A stretch of DNA of 64,000 nt from an uncultured Pelagibacteraceae bacterium (GTDB lineage: Bacteria > Pseudomonadota > Alphaproteobacteria > Pelagibacterales > Pelagibacteraceae): NCBI GenBank assembly GCA_902634775.1, contig CACPLG010000003.1, positions 24,718-88,717 of the forward strand, in the 5' to 3' direction. The first letter of the stretch is position 1. Every line of letters starts with the position of its first letter. Below are positions 11,009-23,100 of this stretch, in pieces. Below the pieces are notes generated by a model. That model ran no database searches. It was not told where the DNA came from and was given only the letters and a program-made list of their open reading frames with translations. The translations under genes were made by a program, and so were the position numbers.

Positions 11009-13566
11009 TTTGATTTCCTTTTTTTGGATTTTTTAGTTTTATCGTATTCTTTTCGTTTCTCAATCAATATCAAAGCTTCTTCCATTGTCAATTCTGTTGG
11101 ATCCTTTTCTTCAGGTATTGTTGCATTGAGAGATTTGTACTTTATGTAAGGCCCATATTGACCCTTCATAACTCTTACAGGTTTTTTATCTTCAGGATGT
11201 TCACCTAAATCTTTAATCATTGATGAAGACATTCTACCAGGTTTTGCCTCAGATATTAGAGTTATGGCTCTGTTTAAACCAATTGAAAATAACTCATCTA
11301 CACTTTCAATTCTTGCGGATTTGTTTTCGCACTTTAAGTACGGTCCAAATCTGCCAACGTTAACTGTAATTTGTTTGCCAATATCTGGGTGAGTCCCTAA
11401 AATTTTAGGTAGAGAACATAGGTATTTTGCTTTTTCTAAATCTATATTTTCTATATCTAAGCCTTTGGGAATTGAAACATTTTTTAAATTATTTTCCTCT
11501 TTCTTTGTTTTTCTTTTTTTGGTTTTTACTATTTCATCTTCTAATAATTCATACTGCAAATAAGGACCAAATCTTCCATTCTTTAAATAAATTTCTTTAT
11601 CGTTGTCGTTTTTACCAATTAATTTAGGTTCTGCTAAATTTATTTGTTGAGACGCTTTAATTTTTGAAAGGGGTCTTGTAAACTTACATTCTGGATAGTT
11701 AGAACACCCAATAAACGCACCTCCCCTGAAGCTATTTTTTAAACTAAGTGTGCCATTAGCGCATAATTTGCAAGATCTGTCGATTTTACCGTCATCATTT
11801 GTATAAAATATTAAATTACCCAAGCTTTCATTAAGCATATCCAGAACTTCTCTAGTTCTTATCTCTTTCACAGACGAGACATTTTTATTAAAATCTTTCC
11901 AGAATTGATCTAGTACACTTAGCCAATTTTCTTTTCCTGAAGTTATGTCATCTAACTGATCTTCTAATTTTGCAGTAAAGTCATAATCAACATATTTTGC
12001 AAATAGTTTTTCAAGAAAGGCAGATAAAAGTTTTCCTCTATCAGTTGGGAAAAATCTTTTATTAACAACGTCTGCATAACCTCTATTAGATATTACTGAA
12101 ATAATACTTGCGTATGTAGAAGGACGACCGATACCTAATTCCTCTAATTTTTTAACTAAACTAGCCTCAGAATATCTTGGGGGTGGTTGAGTAAAATGTT
12201 GTTCATCTATAAAATCAGATATATTCACTTCTCCTTTTTCTACTTTGGGTAAAATATTTTCATCATTGTTATCATCATCTAAATTAATTACCTTCATGAA
12301 ACCATCAAACACTATCGTTGAACCCGATGACTTAAAGATATGTTCATTGTTATTTGACTCAATAATAATTGTTTTTCTATCAAATTTTGCTGGTGTCATT
12401 TGTGAAGATAGCGCTCTTGACCAAATCAAGTTATATAATTTATTTTGATCTGAGCTTAAATATTTTTTCATTTTTTCAGGTGTATTGCTTATTTCTGTTG
12501 GTCTTATAGCTTCATGAGCCTCTTGAGCATTTTTTGCTTTTTTACCCGAGTAATTAATTGGTTCATCAGGTAAGTAATCATTGCCAAAGTTATCACTTAT
12601 AAAGTTTCTAAATACTGGCAAGGCTTCTTTAGAAATATTGGTACCATCTGTTCGCATGTAAGTGATTAATCCTTTAGTTTCACCTTCAATTTCAATACCC
12701 TGATAAAGTCTTTGAGCAATTTGCATTGTTCTAGAGGCACCAAAACCAAGCTTACTAGATGCTGACTGTTGTAATGTTGAAGTTGTAAAAGGTCCAGAAG
12801 GATTTCTAGAATATATTTTGGATGTAATATCTGTAATTTTATATTTATCGTTTTTTATCTTTTCTATTGCTTGACTAATATCGTTTTTATTTTTGAAACT
12901 AAATTTTTCAATTTTTTTATTATCAATTTGAAAAATATTTGATGTTATTAAATTTCCATCATTTGTTTTAAAATTTACTTTTAAAGACCAAAATTCTTCA
13001 GGTTTAAAAATTTCTATTTCATGTTCTCTTTCGGTTAAAAGTCTAAGAGCAACAGATTGCACTCTACCCGCTGATTTAGACCCTGGGAGTTTAGTCCAAA
13101 GTATGGGAGAAATATTAAAACCTACTAAATAATCTAAGGCACGTCTTGCCATGTAAGCATTTACAAGATGAGATTCTATTTCTCTTGGATTTTCTATTCC
13201 ATTTGTGACTGCCTTTTTAGTTATTTCATTAAAAACAACTCTTTCAATTTTTTTGTCCTTAAGTAATTTTTTTTCATTTAAAAATTCTTTAACATGCCAT
13301 GCAATTGCTTCACCTTCTCTGTCAGGGTCTGTAGCAAGAATTATTTTTTTAGAGTCTTTTGCTACATCAGAAATTTCTTTTAAATATTTTTTAGAAAAAC
13401 TATCAATTTCCCAAATCATCTTAAATTCATTTTCAGGATCTACTGAGCCATTCTTAGATGGAAGATCTCTAATATGTCCATAACTAGCGAGGACTGTATA
13501 ATCATTTCCTAGATATTTATTTATTGTTTTTGCTTTAGCGGGACTTTCAACAATTACTAGATTCAT
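11005..13566 (-). CDS. topA: DNA topoisomerase I
   Basis: MNLVIVESPAKAKTINKYLG toprim, TYMRTDGTNIS active-site Tyr motif, C4 zinc finger and repeated C-terminal topo domains. Confidence 0.97.
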   Translation of the reverse strand: MNLVIVESPAKAKTINKYLGNDYTVLASYGHIRDLPSKNGSVDPENEFKMIWEIDSFSKKYLKEISDVAKDSKKIILATDPDREGEAIAWHVKEFLNEKKLLKDKKIERVVFNEITKKAVTNGIENPREIESHLVNAYMARRALDYLVGFNISPILWTKLPGSKSAGRVQSVALRLLTEREHEIEIFKPEEFWSLKVNFKTNDGNLITSNIFQIDNKKIEKFSFKNKNDISQAIEKIKNDKYKITDITSKIYSRNPSGPFTTSTLQQSASSKLGFGASRTMQIAQRLYQGIEIEGETKGLITYMRTDGTNISKEALPVFRNFISDNFGNDYLPDEPINYSGKKAKNAQEAHEAIRPTEISNTPEKMKKYLSSDQNKLYNLIWSRALSSQMTPAKFDRKTIIIESNNNEHIFKSSGSTIVFDGFMKVINLDDDNNDENILPKVEKGEVNISDFIDEQHFTQPPPRYSEASLVKKLEELGIGRPSTYASIISVISNRGYADVVNKRFFPTDRGKLLSAFLEKLFAKYVDYDFTAKLEDQLDDITSGKENWLSVLDQFWKDFNKNVSSVKEIRTREVLDMLNESLGNLIFYTNDDGKIDRSCKLCANGTLSLKNSFRGGAFIGCSNYPECKFTRPLSKIKASQQINLAEPKLIGKNDNDKEIYLKNGRFGPYLQYELLEDEIVKTKKRKTKKEENNLKNVSIPKGLDIENIDLEKAKYLCSLPKILGTHPDIGKQITVNVGRFGPYLKCENKSARIESVDELFSIGLNRAITLISEAKPGRMSSSMIKDLGEHPEDKKPVRVMKGQYGPYIKYKSLNATIPEEKDPTELTMEEALILIEKRKEYDKTKKSKKRKSK

Positions 13567-13602
13567 GTAAACAAAAAATCATAAATAAGATTGATAGTCA
13601 AA

Positions 13603-14190
13603 TTAATAAATTTTTGATTTAGATTCTGTATTATTTCTCAAGCGTTTTATATTTTCTCTATGTGTGAAAAAAATCAAAATGAACATCATAAAGTAAAAAT
13701 AGTAGTCAGAATTAGAATTATAAAAAAAGTGAAAAATTGGAATTGTTAAACTTGCAAGAAGAGAACTTAATGATGAAAATTTAAAAAGTATAAAAATAGT
13801 AATCCAGACAACACCAAAAATTAAAGCAGTATAAATATCCAAACAACAAAGAATTCCAAGATAAGATGCAACGCCTTTACCACCTTTAAATTTTAACCAA
13901 ATAGGGAAGACGTGTCCTATAAAAATTGACAATGCAGATATATATAAATAATCGTTCATGAAAAACTTTATATATAAAATTGGAAGAACAGCTTTTAATA
14001 TATCGAGAACCAAAGTTGAGTAACCTAAAATTTTGTTACCAGCTCTTAATACATTTGTTGCACCAATATTACCAGATCCTATTTCACGGATATCTTTTTT
14101 CAAAAAAATTTTTGTTAATACTAATCCAAAGGGTATGGATCCAAATAAATAACTAACTAGTATAATTAAAAATAACTCAAAATTTAGCAT
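13603..14190 (-). CDS. plsY: Glycerol-3-phosphate acyltransferase PlsY
   Basis: GSIPFGLVLTK; GSGNIGATNVLRAG; GHVFPIWLKFKGGKGVA. Confidence 0.93.
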   Translation of the reverse strand: MLNFELFLIILVSYLFGSIPFGLVLTKIFLKKDIREIGSGNIGATNVLRAGNKILGYSTLVLDILKAVLPILYIKFFMNDYLYISALSIFIGHVFPIWLKFKGGKGVASYLGILCCLDIYTALIFGVVWITIFILFKFSSLSSLLASLTIPIFHFFYNSNSDYYFYFMMFILIFFTHRENIKRLRNNTESKSKIY

Positions 14191-15470
14191 TTATATAGCT
14201 CTACACCTTTAATATATGTATTAACCACTTTACCTTGAAGTTTTTTATCCTCGATGCATGTATTTTTTGATTTACTGATCATATTTTCTTTTTTTACTAT
14301 CCAAGGTTTAAATAAATCGACTATACAAAAGTCAGCATCATTTCCTATAGATAAACTTCCTTTATCAATCTTTAATATTTTTGCAGGATTACATGTTAAA
14401 CACTGAATTATTTTAGATAATTTTAAAGACTCATTGTGAAATAACTCTAACGCGAGGGATAATAAAGTTTCTATACCTGATGCTCCAGTTGCAGCCTGCG
14501 AGAACGTTAATCTTTTTGACTCTTCATCTTCAGGTTTATGATCTGAAACTATGACTTCAATTAAATCTTGATTTATACCTTTTATTAATGAAAGTCTATC
14601 ATCCTCTGTTCGAAGTGGTGGAGAAAGTTTTAAAAAAGTTCTAAAATCTCCAATATCATTTTCGTTGAGTGATAAATTGTTAATAGAAACTCCAGTTGTA
14701 AAGTTTACGTTATCTTTGCTTTGTTTGATTACTTCCAAAGATTTTGCTGAAGATATTTGTGAAATATGATATCTGCAATTATAATCCTGAAGTAAACTTA
14801 GGTCTCTTTCAACAATTATTTTCTCTGCGTAATCTGGTATTCCGTGAAGACCCAATTTAGTTGCGATAATTCCATCATTAACCTGACCGTTTTTTGCTAA
14901 TTCGAAATCTTCTGCATGTTGTATGATTAAAGAATTCAAATCGTAAGCAGATTTCATTATTCTGGACATTACTCTTGTGTTTTGAATTGTTTTTATTCCA
15001 TCTGTGAAACCAATTATTCCTTTTTTTTGTAAAAGGCCAAACTCATTCATATTATTACCTTCAAGATTTTTAGTTAATGTAGCTGTTGGATATATATTTA
15101 TTTTTGATTTATCTCGTCCTCTCCTTTTTAAAAAATCAACCATGGAAATGTTATCAATAACAGGTGAAGTATTTGGCATTGTGACAACAGATGTAACCCC
15201 TCCTACTAAGGCGGCATTACTTAATGTTTTAAAATTTTCTTTATACTCAAAGCCTGGCTCCCCAACAAAAACCCTCATATCGATTAAACCGGGAAATATA
15301 TATTTTTCTTTGAGATCTATGAATTTTTCACGTGAAGGAATATTATTTTTATTTACTTTTTTTCCTATCGCCTCAATTTTTCCATTCTCATTAATAATTA
15401 ACCCACCCAATTCTTCTATAGAATTAGCTGGATCAACTATGTTTGCATTTAAAAAATATTGCTTCTTCAT
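14184..15470 (-). CDS. pyrC: Dihydroorotase
   Basis: Amidohydrolase; follows pyr[11 protein letters not shown] motif. Confidence 0.9.
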   Translation of the reverse strand: MKKQYFLNANIVDPANSIEELGGLIINENGKIEAIGKKVNKNNIPSREKFIDLKEKYIFPGLIDMRVFVGEPGFEYKENFKTLSNAALVGGVTSVVTMPNTSPVIDNISMVDFLKRRGRDKSKINIYPTATLTKNLEGNNMNEFGLLQKKGIIGFTDGIKTIQNTRVMSRIMKSAYDLNSLIIQHAEDFELAKNGQVNDGIIATKLGLHGIPDYAEKIIVERDLSLLQDYNCRYHISQISSAKSLEVIKQSKDNVNFTTGVSINNLSLNENDIGDFRTFLKLSPPLRTEDDRLSLIKGINQDLIEVIVSDHKPEDEESKRLTFSQAATGASGIETLLSLALELFHNESLKLSKIIQCLTCNPAKILKIDKGSLSIGNDADFCIVDLFKPWIVKKENMISKSKNTCIEDKKLQGKVVNTYIKGVELYKC

Positions 15471-16408
15471 TTTTCACAAAAAATTTTTAAACAGGCCATT
15501 CTTACTGCAACACCCAATTCGACCTGTTCTTTGATTACGCTTTTATTTATATCGTCAGCAAGTTTGGTATCAATTTCAATACCTCTATTCATTGGTCCAG
15601 GATGCATTATTATTGCATCTCTCTTTGCTTTTTCTAGTTTGTCAGGAGTTAAGCCATAATACTCATAATATTCTCTATTTGACGACAAAAATGAACTACT
15701 CATTCTCTCATTTTGTAACCTTAACATCATAACTATATCGCAATCTTTCACACCTTCTTTCATATTTGAAAATGTTTTTACTCCAAATTTTTCAATATCT
15801 TTTGGCATGAGATTTGTTGGGGCAACTATATGGACCTCAGCACCTAACATGTTTAACAAAAAAATATTTGATCTAGCTACTCTTGAGTGTAAAATATCTC
15901 CACAAATAGCAATTCGCAAACCTTCAATTTTTTTCTTTTTTTCAATTATTGTAAGCGCATCAAGTAAAGCTTGAGTTGGATGCTCACGCCTACCATCACC
16001 AGCATTTAAAACTGAACAATTTACTTTCTGTGAAAGAAGGTTTGATGCACCGCTATCTTGATGTCTTACTACAATTATATCTGGGTGCATTGCATTTAGT
16101 GTCATTGCAGTGTCGATTAATGTTTCACCTTTTTTAATAGCAGAATTAGTTATATTCATTGACATCACATCTGCACCAAGTCTTTTTCCAGCTAATTCAA
16201 AAGAACTTTGCGTTCTCGTTGAAGGCTCAAAAAAAAGATTTATTTGAGTTTTTCCTCTAAGAATATCTAACTTTTTGTTTTTACTCTTATTAAGTGAAAT
16301 AAATTTCTTTGCTTCATCTAAGATAAGTTTTACATCTGAAATAGAAAGATCTTGGATACCTAGTAGGTGTTTTTGTGTAATTTTAATAGCGTTATTGTTT
16401 ATAGCCAT
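15467..16408 (-). CDS. pyrB: Aspartate carbamoyltransferase catalytic subunit
   Basis: [33 protein letters not shown]. Start taken at the internal Met MAINNN (ORF track begins at 16447). Confidence 0.94.
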   Translation of the reverse strand: MAINNNAIKITQKHLLGIQDLSISDVKLILDEAKKFISLNKSKNKKLDILRGKTQINLFFEPSTRTQSSFELAGKRLGADVMSMNITNSAIKKGETLIDTAMTLNAMHPDIIVVRHQDSGASNLLSQKVNCSVLNAGDGRREHPTQALLDALTIIEKKKKIEGLRIAICGDILHSRVARSNIFLLNMLGAEVHIVAPTNLMPKDIEKFGVKTFSNMKEGVKDCDIVMMLRLQNERMSSSFLSSNREYYEYYGLTPDKLEKAKRDAIIMHPGPMNRGIEIDTKLADDINKSVIKEQVELGVAVRMACLKIFCEK

Positions 16409-16449
16409 TAAAACCAACTCTATAGCTTTAAAGCATTGATATTGCAAGC

Positions 16450-16905
16450 TTAATTATTTAAGAATTCAATCGCTCCCTGCAATATAAACGTTGCTGCATT
16501 TTCATCTATTTTTTGAACTCTTTTAGTTACATTAATGTCTAATTGACTTGATATTTTAAAGGCACCTACAGTTGACAATCTTTCATCCCATAAAGCCACA
16601 GGTGTATTTGTTCTATTCTCAATCATCTTAGCTTTATCTAAAGCAGATTGGGAAGAGGGGCCTTTACTTCCATCCATATTCAATGGATTTCCTACAACAA
16701 TAGCCTTTATATTTTCTTGATCAATTATTTCTAATAGTTCAGCAATAAAATTTTCATGATCAACATATTCTATAGTTTTAAAAGGAGTCGCTATAATTCG
16801 TTTATGATCACAAATTGAAACACCAATTCTCTTTTTTCCAAGATCTAAACCAATTAACCTTGCGTTTTTATCAATTTTAGACTTGAGTTCCTTTAAAGTG
16901 ATCAT
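16450..16905 (-). CDS. ruvX: Putative pre-16S rRNA nuclease (RuvX/YqgF)
   Basis: [29 protein letters not shown]. Confidence 0.92.
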   Translation of the reverse strand: MITLKELKSKIDKNARLIGLDLGKKRIGVSICDHKRIIATPFKTIEYVDHENFIAELLEIIDQENIKAIVVGNPLNMDGSKGPSSQSALDKAKMIENRTNTPVALWDERLSTVGAFKISSQLDINVTKRVQKIDENAATFILQGAIEFLNN

Positions 16906-16955
16906 ATTGTTTTTTTCTTATATAATGATATTTTTCCTTTAAATTTAATTATCAT

Positions 16956-17243
16956 ATGAGCATAGATCTTAAAACAATTAAACATATAGCAAAATTATCG
17001 AGAATTTCCATAGATGATAAAAAAGCAAAAGAACTAGAAAAAGATCTAAATTCTATTTTTGAATTTATTGAAGCGCTAAATAAAGTCGATACTCAAAAAG
17101 TTGACCCGCTGACTTCAATTGCAGAAACATCATTGAAGTTAAGAGGTGATGAGGTCAAAACAAAAAATATAAGAGAACAAATCTTAAAAAATTCACCAAA
17201 CGAAAATAAAGATTTTTTTGTAGTACCAAAGGTTGTAGAATGA
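16956..17243 (+). CDS. gatC: Asp-tRNA(Asn)/Glu-tRNA(Gln) amidotransferase subunit C
   Basis: IAKLSRISIDDKKAKELEKDLNSIFEFIE; upstream of gatA. Confidence 0.95.
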   Translation: MSIDLKTIKHIAKLSRISIDDKKAKELEKDLNSIFEFIEALNKVDTQKVDPLTSIAETSLKLRGDEVKTKNIREQILKNSPNENKDFFVVPKVVE

Positions 17244-18697
17244 GTGATATAATAAATCTTACTTTATCAGCTTTAGTCAATAAAATTAAAAAAAAAGAAT
17301 TATCTTCTCAAGAAATTACAAGTGCATATATTGCAAGAGCTGAAAAATCGAAAGATTTGAATACATACATCACTACTGATTTTGACAATGCTATTGAAAA
17401 AGCTAAAAAATTTGATGAAAAAGGAAACTTTGATTACAAACTTCCCGGAGTACCTATTGCAGTTAAAGATCTTTTTTGTACTAATAATTTAAAGACAACA
17501 GCTGGAAGTAAAATACTTTCAAATTTTATACCCAGTTATGAGTCCACTGTAACCCAGCATCTATGGGATGAAGGGGCTATTTTACTTGGAAAACTAAATT
17601 GTGATGAATTTGCAATGGGTTCATCAAATGAAACTAGTTTCTTCGGAAATGTCGAAAGTCCAGTTGGTAAAAAAGTTGTGCCAGGTGGGTCATCAGGTGG
17701 ATCAGCCTCAGCACTTGCAGCTAAATTAACACCAACAACTATTGGAACTGATACTGGGGGTTCAATAAGACAACCAGCGTCATTTACTGGCACTGTGGGT
17801 TTGAAACCAACATATGGCAGTTGTTCTCGATATGGTATTGTTGCATTTGCCTCTTCTTTAGATCAAGCAGGACCAATGACCCAGGATGTGTCAGATGCTG
17901 CATTAATGTTAGATGTTATAAGTAAGTACGATTCAAAAGATTCAACTTCGGTAAATTTTAAGAGAGGTGATTATTTCAAATCATTAAGTTCTAATATTAA
18001 AGGAAAAAAAATTGGTATTCCAAAAGAATATAGGGTTGATGGTATGCCTAAGGAGATTGAAAGTTTTTGGCAAGATGGAATTACTTTATTAAAAAAATTA
18101 GGAGCAAAAATTATTGATATATCTTTACCTCACACTAAGTTTGCATTGCCAGCTTATTATATAGTTGCACCAGCTGAAGCATCTTCTAACTTAGCTAGAT
18201 ATGATGGAGTAAAGTACGGATATCGTTCTGAGGGAGAAAATTTGATCAGTATGTATGAAAATACAAGATCAGAAGGTTTTGGTGATGAAGTAAAAAGAAG
18301 AATAATGATTGGAACATATGTTTTGTCATCTGGTTATTACGATGCTTATTATTTAAAAGCACAGAAAATTAGAAGATTAATCAAAAACGATTTCGATGAT
18401 GCTTATAAGTCTGTGGACGCAATTTTAACTCCCTCCACACCTAATTCAGCCTTCAAGATTGGTGATAAAACTGATGATCCTGTATCAATGTATCTTAATG
18501 ATATCTTTACAGTACCAGTTAATTTGTCAGGACTGCCAGCCATATCTATTCCAGCAGGCAAGGATAAAAATAATTATCCTTTAGGATTACAAATTATTGG
18601 TAAAGCTTTTGAAGAGCAAAATTTATTAGATATTTCATATTCAATGGAAAAAGAATTAAGTTTCAAAAATAATTTGCAGGATTGGTGGATTAAATGA
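17240..18697 (+). CDS. gatA: Asp-tRNA(Asn)/Glu-tRNA(Gln) amidotransferase subunit A
   Basis: Amidase signature [35 protein letters not shown]. Confidence 0.97.
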   Translation: MSDIINLTLSALVNKIKKKELSSQEITSAYIARAEKSKDLNTYITTDFDNAIEKAKKFDEKGNFDYKLPGVPIAVKDLFCTNNLKTTAGSKILSNFIPSYESTVTQHLWDEGAILLGKLNCDEFAMGSSNETSFFGNVESPVGKKVVPGGSSGGSASALAAKLTPTTIGTDTGGSIRQPASFTGTVGLKPTYGSCSRYGIVAFASSLDQAGPMTQDVSDAALMLDVISKYDSKDSTSVNFKRGDYFKSLSSNIKGKKIGIPKEYRVDGMPKEIESFWQDGITLLKKLGAKIIDISLPHTKFALPAYYIVAPAEASSNLARYDGVKYGYRSEGENLISMYENTRSEGFGDEVKRRIMIGTYVLSSGYYDAYYLKAQKIRRLIKNDFDDAYKSVDAILTPSTPNSAFKIGDKTDDPVSMYLNDIFTVPVNLSGLPAISIPAGKDKNNYPLGLQIIGKAFEEQNLLDISYSMEKELSFKNNLQDWWIK

Positions 18698-20157
18698 GTA
18701 AAAATAAAGAATATTTAATAAAGAGAGGTAACTCAGAATACGAAGTTATAATTGGTTTAGAAGTTCATGCTCAAGTTCTTTCAAAATCGAAACTATTTTC
18801 TGACTCTCCTACAAACTTTGGTGCTGAACCTAACACTCAAGTGAGTTTGGTAGATGCTGCATTTCCTGGAATGCTACCAGTAATAAATGAATTTTGTATC
18901 AAGCAAGCTGTAAAGACAGGCATAGGTCTTAATGCAGCGATAAATAAAAAATCAATTTTTGATAGAAAAAACTATTTTTATGCTGATTTACCACAAGGAT
19001 ATCAAATTTCTCAATACAAAGATCCAATAGTTGGTGAAGGTTCAATCTTATTAGATTTACCGGATAGAGAAAAAAAAGTTGGTATTGAAAGGTTACATTT
19101 AGAGCAAGATGCAGGAAAAAGTATTCATGACATTGATCCCCAAAATACTCTCGTAGACTTAAATAGATCTGGAGTTGCTCTTATGGAAATAGTAAGCAAA
19201 CCAGACCTAAGGTCACCAGAGGAAGTAAACTTATACATCAAAAAACTTAGATCGATTATGAGATATCTTGGAACTTGCGATGGAAATATGCAAGAGGGAT
19301 CTTTAAGAGCTGATGTTAATGTTTCAATTAGAAAGACAGGGGATAAGAAATTAGGCATAAGATGTGAAATTAAAAACGTTAATTCTATTAAGTTTATGCA
19401 AATGGCAATTGAATATGAAGCAAACCGTCAAGCTGATATATTAGAAGAGGGAGGCTCTATTGATCAAGAAACCCGTCTTTTTGATACCAAAAAAAAAGAG
19501 ACTAGATCGATGAGATCAAAAGAAGATGCTCACGATTATAGATACTTTCCTGATCCTGACTTATTACCACTTGAATTAACTGACGATTTCATATCAAAAA
19601 TAAAAAAAGAAATACCTGAACTTCCTGATGAGAAGAAAAAAAGATTTGTAGATAAGTTTAAATTAACCCCATACGAGGCCAACATATTGGTTTCAGATAT
19701 TGAAACATCAAAATATTTTGAAGATGTAATTAAAAATTCAGATATCAAGTTAGCAACAAACTGGGTAACAGGCGAATTATTTGCATTACTTAATGACAGA
19801 AATTTAGAAATATCACAAAGTCCTATCTCATCTAAAAATTTATCAACTTTAATTAACTTAATTAAAGATGGAACTATCTCTGGAAAAATTGCAAAAACAG
19901 TTTTTGAAATAATGGCAAACGAAAGTAAAGATCCGAAAAGCATTATTGATGAAAAGGGATTGAAACAACAAAGCGACCCTAAAGAAATTGAAAAAATTGT
20001 AGATGATGTGATTAAAGAAAACCCTAAAAATGTTGAATTATTCAAATCCGGTAAAGATAAATTGTTTGGTTTTTTTGTTGGCCAAGTTATGAAAAAGACA
20101 GACGGTAAGGCTAATCCTAATTTAGTAAATGATATCTTAAAGAAAAAATTGAACTAG
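18694..20157 (+). CDS. gatB: Asp-tRNA(Asn)/Glu-tRNA(Gln) amidotransferase subunit B
   Basis: [34 protein letters not shown]. Confidence 0.97.
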   Translation: MSKNKEYLIKRGNSEYEVIIGLEVHAQVLSKSKLFSDSPTNFGAEPNTQVSLVDAAFPGMLPVINEFCIKQAVKTGIGLNAAINKKSIFDRKNYFYADLPQGYQISQYKDPIVGEGSILLDLPDREKKVGIERLHLEQDAGKSIHDIDPQNTLVDLNRSGVALMEIVSKPDLRSPEEVNLYIKKLRSIMRYLGTCDGNMQEGSLRADVNVSIRKTGDKKLGIRCEIKNVNSIKFMQMAIEYEANRQADILEEGGSIDQETRLFDTKKKETRSMRSKEDAHDYRYFPDPDLLPLELTDDFISKIKKEIPELPDEKKKRFVDKFKLTPYEANILVSDIETSKYFEDVIKNSDIKLATNWVTGELFALLNDRNLEISQSPISSKNLSTLINLIKDGTISGKIAKTVFEIMANESKDPKSIIDEKGLKQQSDPKEIEKIVDDVIKENPKNVELFKSGKDKLFGFFVGQVMKKTDGKANPNLVNDILKKKLN

Positions 20158-20158
20158 C

Positions 20159-20815
20159 ATGAGTTCAAATCTACCTATTAATAAGCAAATAGAGAAATAT
20201 ATTGATGAGCACTCTTTAAAATTACATCCAGTACAAGATGAAATTATTAAGTATAACGACACACTTGGAAAAAAAAAGAAATTACAAATTTCAATCAATC
20301 AATGTCATTTTTTATACTTGGTAACAAAATTATTTAAACCTAAAGAAATTTTAGAAATTGGTACTTTTACAGGTCTTAGCTCATTAAGTATGTGCATTGG
20401 TTTAGAAAATGACTCTAAGATCACTACTATTGATAAAAATAAAGAAACTTCATTAGTGGCTAAAAACTTTTTTGAAAAGGCAAAAGTTTCAGAACAAATC
20501 GATATAATTATTGATGAAGCCATCAATGGTATGAATAATTTAATAAACCAAAAAAAACTATTTGATTTGATTTTTATTGATGCTGATAAAGAAAATTATA
20601 AAAAATATTATGAATTATCTTTTAACTTATTAAAAAAAGATGGCTTTATAATAATCGATAATGTCTTATGGCATGGGGAGGTTGTAGATAAAAACAATAA
20701 AGAACACTTAACTAAGATAATTAGAGATTTTAATATATATGTTAACAATGATGTAAAAGTTGAAAATATGATTATCCCAATCGGTGATGGCTTTTCAATT
20801 TGTAGAAAATTATAA
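20159..20815 (+). CDS. O-methyltransferase (SAM-dependent, caffeoyl-CoA OMT-like)
   Basis: ILEIGTFTGLSSLSMC; FIDADKENYKKYYELS; DNVLWHGEVVD. Confidence 0.85.
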   Translation: MSSNLPINKQIEKYIDEHSLKLHPVQDEIIKYNDTLGKKKKLQISINQCHFLYLVTKLFKPKEILEIGTFTGLSSLSMCIGLENDSKITTIDKNKETSLVAKNFFEKAKVSEQIDIIIDEAINGMNNLINQKKLFDLIFIDADKENYKKYYELSFNLLKKDGFIIIDNVLWHGEVVDKNNKEHLTKIIRDFNIYVNNDVKVENMIIPIGDGFSICRKL

Positions 20816-21717
20816 TGTATACCATATTTGGTTTTTATAAATTTAAACAATTAAAAAAGATAAGTAAACTTAAAGATAAACTTCAAAATATAATCGATGT
20901 TTATAAAATTAAAGGAACTATAATTATTTCACCTGAGGGAATTAACGGGTCAATTTCTTTCCTAAAAAAAAATACTAAACAAATAAAAATAAATCTTAAA
21001 AAATTATTTGCCATTACAAAATTTGATAATGAAAACATTTCTTTTAATAGATTTATTCCTTTTCATAAGGGGAGGGTGAAGGTTAAAAAGGAAGTTGTTC
21101 CAATTGGAAAAAGGCTAAAAAAAATGGCTAAATATAATCATCTTTCTCCTAAAGAATGGAATAATTTTGTTTTAAAAAAAGACACTTACATAATTGATAC
21201 TAGAAAAGATTTTGAGTTTAGAATCGGAACTTTCAAGCGATCTATAAATCCAAAATTAAATAACTTTAGAGATTTTTCAAAATATTTTAAAAAGTTTAAT
21301 AAAAATTCAAAAATCGGAATGTTTTGCACAGGAGGCATTCGATGCGAAAAGGCTAGCGATTATTTATACAACAAAGGTTATAAAAATATTTTTCAGTTAA
21401 AGGGAGGTATTATTAATTATTTGTCAAAAATCGACAGAAAAGAAAGCTTATGGAAAGGGGAATGTTTTGTATTTGATAATCGTGTTTCTGTGAACCATAG
21501 GTTAAATATAGGCAAATATTCAATTTGTGCTGGATGTAGAGAACCTATTTCTGTTAAAGACAAGAAGTCTGTAAAATTTGAAGAAGGTGTTTCCTGTCCT
21601 AATTGTTATAATAAATCAAGCGTGGAACAAAAAAAACGATTTAGAATGAGACAAAGTCAAATTGATAAAGCAAAAAAAGAAAAAAAGAATTACATGTTTA
21701 AAAAAATTTACGAATAG
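20815..21717 (+). CDS. trhO: tRNA uridine(34) hydroxylase, rhodanese family (TrhO/YceA)
   Basis: Rhodanese active-site loop FCTGGIRCEKAS; C-terminal CxxC zinc motifs. Confidence 0.87.
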   Translation: MYTIFGFYKFKQLKKISKLKDKLQNIIDVYKIKGTIIISPEGINGSISFLKKNTKQIKINLKKLFAITKFDNENISFNRFIPFHKGRVKVKKEVVPIGKRLKKMAKYNHLSPKEWNNFVLKKDTYIIDTRKDFEFRIGTFKRSINPKLNNFRDFSKYFKKFNKNSKIGMFCTGGIRCEKASDYLYNKGYKNIFQLKGGIINYLSKIDRKESLWKGECFVFDNRVSVNHRLNIGKYSICAGCREPISVKDKKSVKFEEGVSCPNCYNKSSVEQKKRFRMRQSQIDKAKKEKKNYMFKKIYE

Positions 21718-23100
21718 ATGGTTAGGAAAATTAATTTAACAGCAGATCCAATGTGGCAACTTCTAAGGAGAGTTACATTCCCTGCCAGTATTGGATCGTT
21801 ATTTCAAACTTTCTATAATCTGGTTGATACTTTCTTTGCTGGAAAGATATCACCTGATGCACTAAGTGCACTAGCAAAATCTTTTCCAATTTATTTTATT
21901 ATTATCGCAATAGGTGTTGGAGTTGGAGCTGGTACGAATACGCTTATAGGAAATTCCATAGGTGAAAAAAAAGAAAAAGTTGCTTCATTATATGTTGCTC
22001 AATCAATAATTTTTGCAATAATCATTTCCTTATTAGTTACATTTGTAGGAATTAATTCATCCAATTATCTGCTTCAATTATTAGGGTCCTCTCCAGAAAA
22101 TATTATTTTGACTAGGGAATATTTGGATATAATTTTTTATTGCACAGTAATAGTATTGATCCAAATATCTTTAAATGGAACATTAAACGCTCAAGGTGAT
22201 ACAAAAAGTTACAGAAACGTCCTTATATTTACTTTTTTTTTAAACATCATACTTAATCCAATTTTTATTTTTGGTTTTTCGATAATACCTGCCTTTGGAA
22301 TTTCAGGTATTGCAATTGCTACAGTTATTTGCCAACTTATTGGAACAATCTATTTAGCTCAAAAAGTTTATTGTTGTAAACTTAAAGAGTATTTGTATGT
22401 AAGGTGTTTTATTCCAAAAATTGACTTTTTAAGTAATCTTACTTTTCAATCTGTACCAATCATGTTTAGCATGTTGTTAATAGGTGTTGGTATATTTAAT
22501 GTATTGTTCTTTGTAGGAAAATTTGGAGATATTGCTGCAGCCGGTTATGGAGCTGCACTTAGAATAGAACAAGTTTTCTTATTACCAGTCATAGCATTGA
22601 ATACGGCTGTGTTATCAATTGGAGGTCAAAACTTCGGAGCTAGAAATTTTGAGAGAATAAGAGATCTTTATAAAAAAGCATTAATATTTGGTTGTTCATT
22701 TATGATCATGGCTGGCTTTATCCTGTATTTTGGGGCAGAAAATCTTCTTGGATTAATTACTGACGATCCAGAAACTATTAAATTTGGATCTTTATATTTA
22801 AAGATTGCAGCATTGATTGGCCCTATATATCCCACTTTTTTTATTACTACCGCTGTATTTCAGGCTCTTAAGAGACCCATCTTTAGTTTGTATCTGAGTA
22901 TATTAAGGCTTACTGCAATTCCTTTTTTATGTTTGTGGTACGTTATTAATATTAAAGGAGGGGGTTACAGCGATATCTTTTATACAATATTAGTTACAAA
23001 TTGGTTAATGGGATTAGTAGTACTATTTTTTATAGGATCTTTTTTTAATTACATGTTTAAAGATAATAAAAAATATTTTTTTTATAAAAAGTTAGATTAA
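21718..23100 (+). CDS. MATE family efflux transporter
   Basis: 12-TM MatE-like sequence (FQTFYNLVDTFFAGKISPDALSALAKSFPI). Confidence 0.88.
   Translation: MVRKINLTADPMWQLLRRVTFPASIGSLFQTFYNLVDTFFAGKISPDALSALAKSFPIYFIIIAIGVGVGAGTNTLIGNSIGEKKEKVASLYVAQSIIFAIIISLLVTFVGINSSNYLLQLLGSSPENIILTREYLDIIFYCTVIVLIQISLNGTLNAQGDTKSYRNVLIFTFFLNIILNPIFIFGFSIIPAFGISGIAIATVICQLIGTIYLAQKVYCCKLKEYLYVRCFIPKIDFLSNLTFQSVPIMFSMLLIGVGIFNVLFFVGKFGDIAAAGYGAALRIEQVFLLPVIALNTAVLSIGGQNFGARNFERIRDLYKKALIFGCSFMIMAGFILYFGAENLLGLITDDPETIKFGSLYLKIAALIGPIYPTFFITTAVFQALKRPIFSLYLSILRLTAIPFLCLWYVINIKGGGYSDIFYTILVTNWLMGLVVLFFIGSFFNYMFKDNKKYFFYKKLD

Noticed and set aside
15004-15534. 176-aa plus-strand ORF
   Set aside because: Antisense to pyrC; low-complexity hydrophobic translation typical of AT-rich shadows
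19536-20045. 169-aa minus-strand ORF
   Set aside because: Antisense to gatB, Ser/Phe/Ile-rich shadow translation
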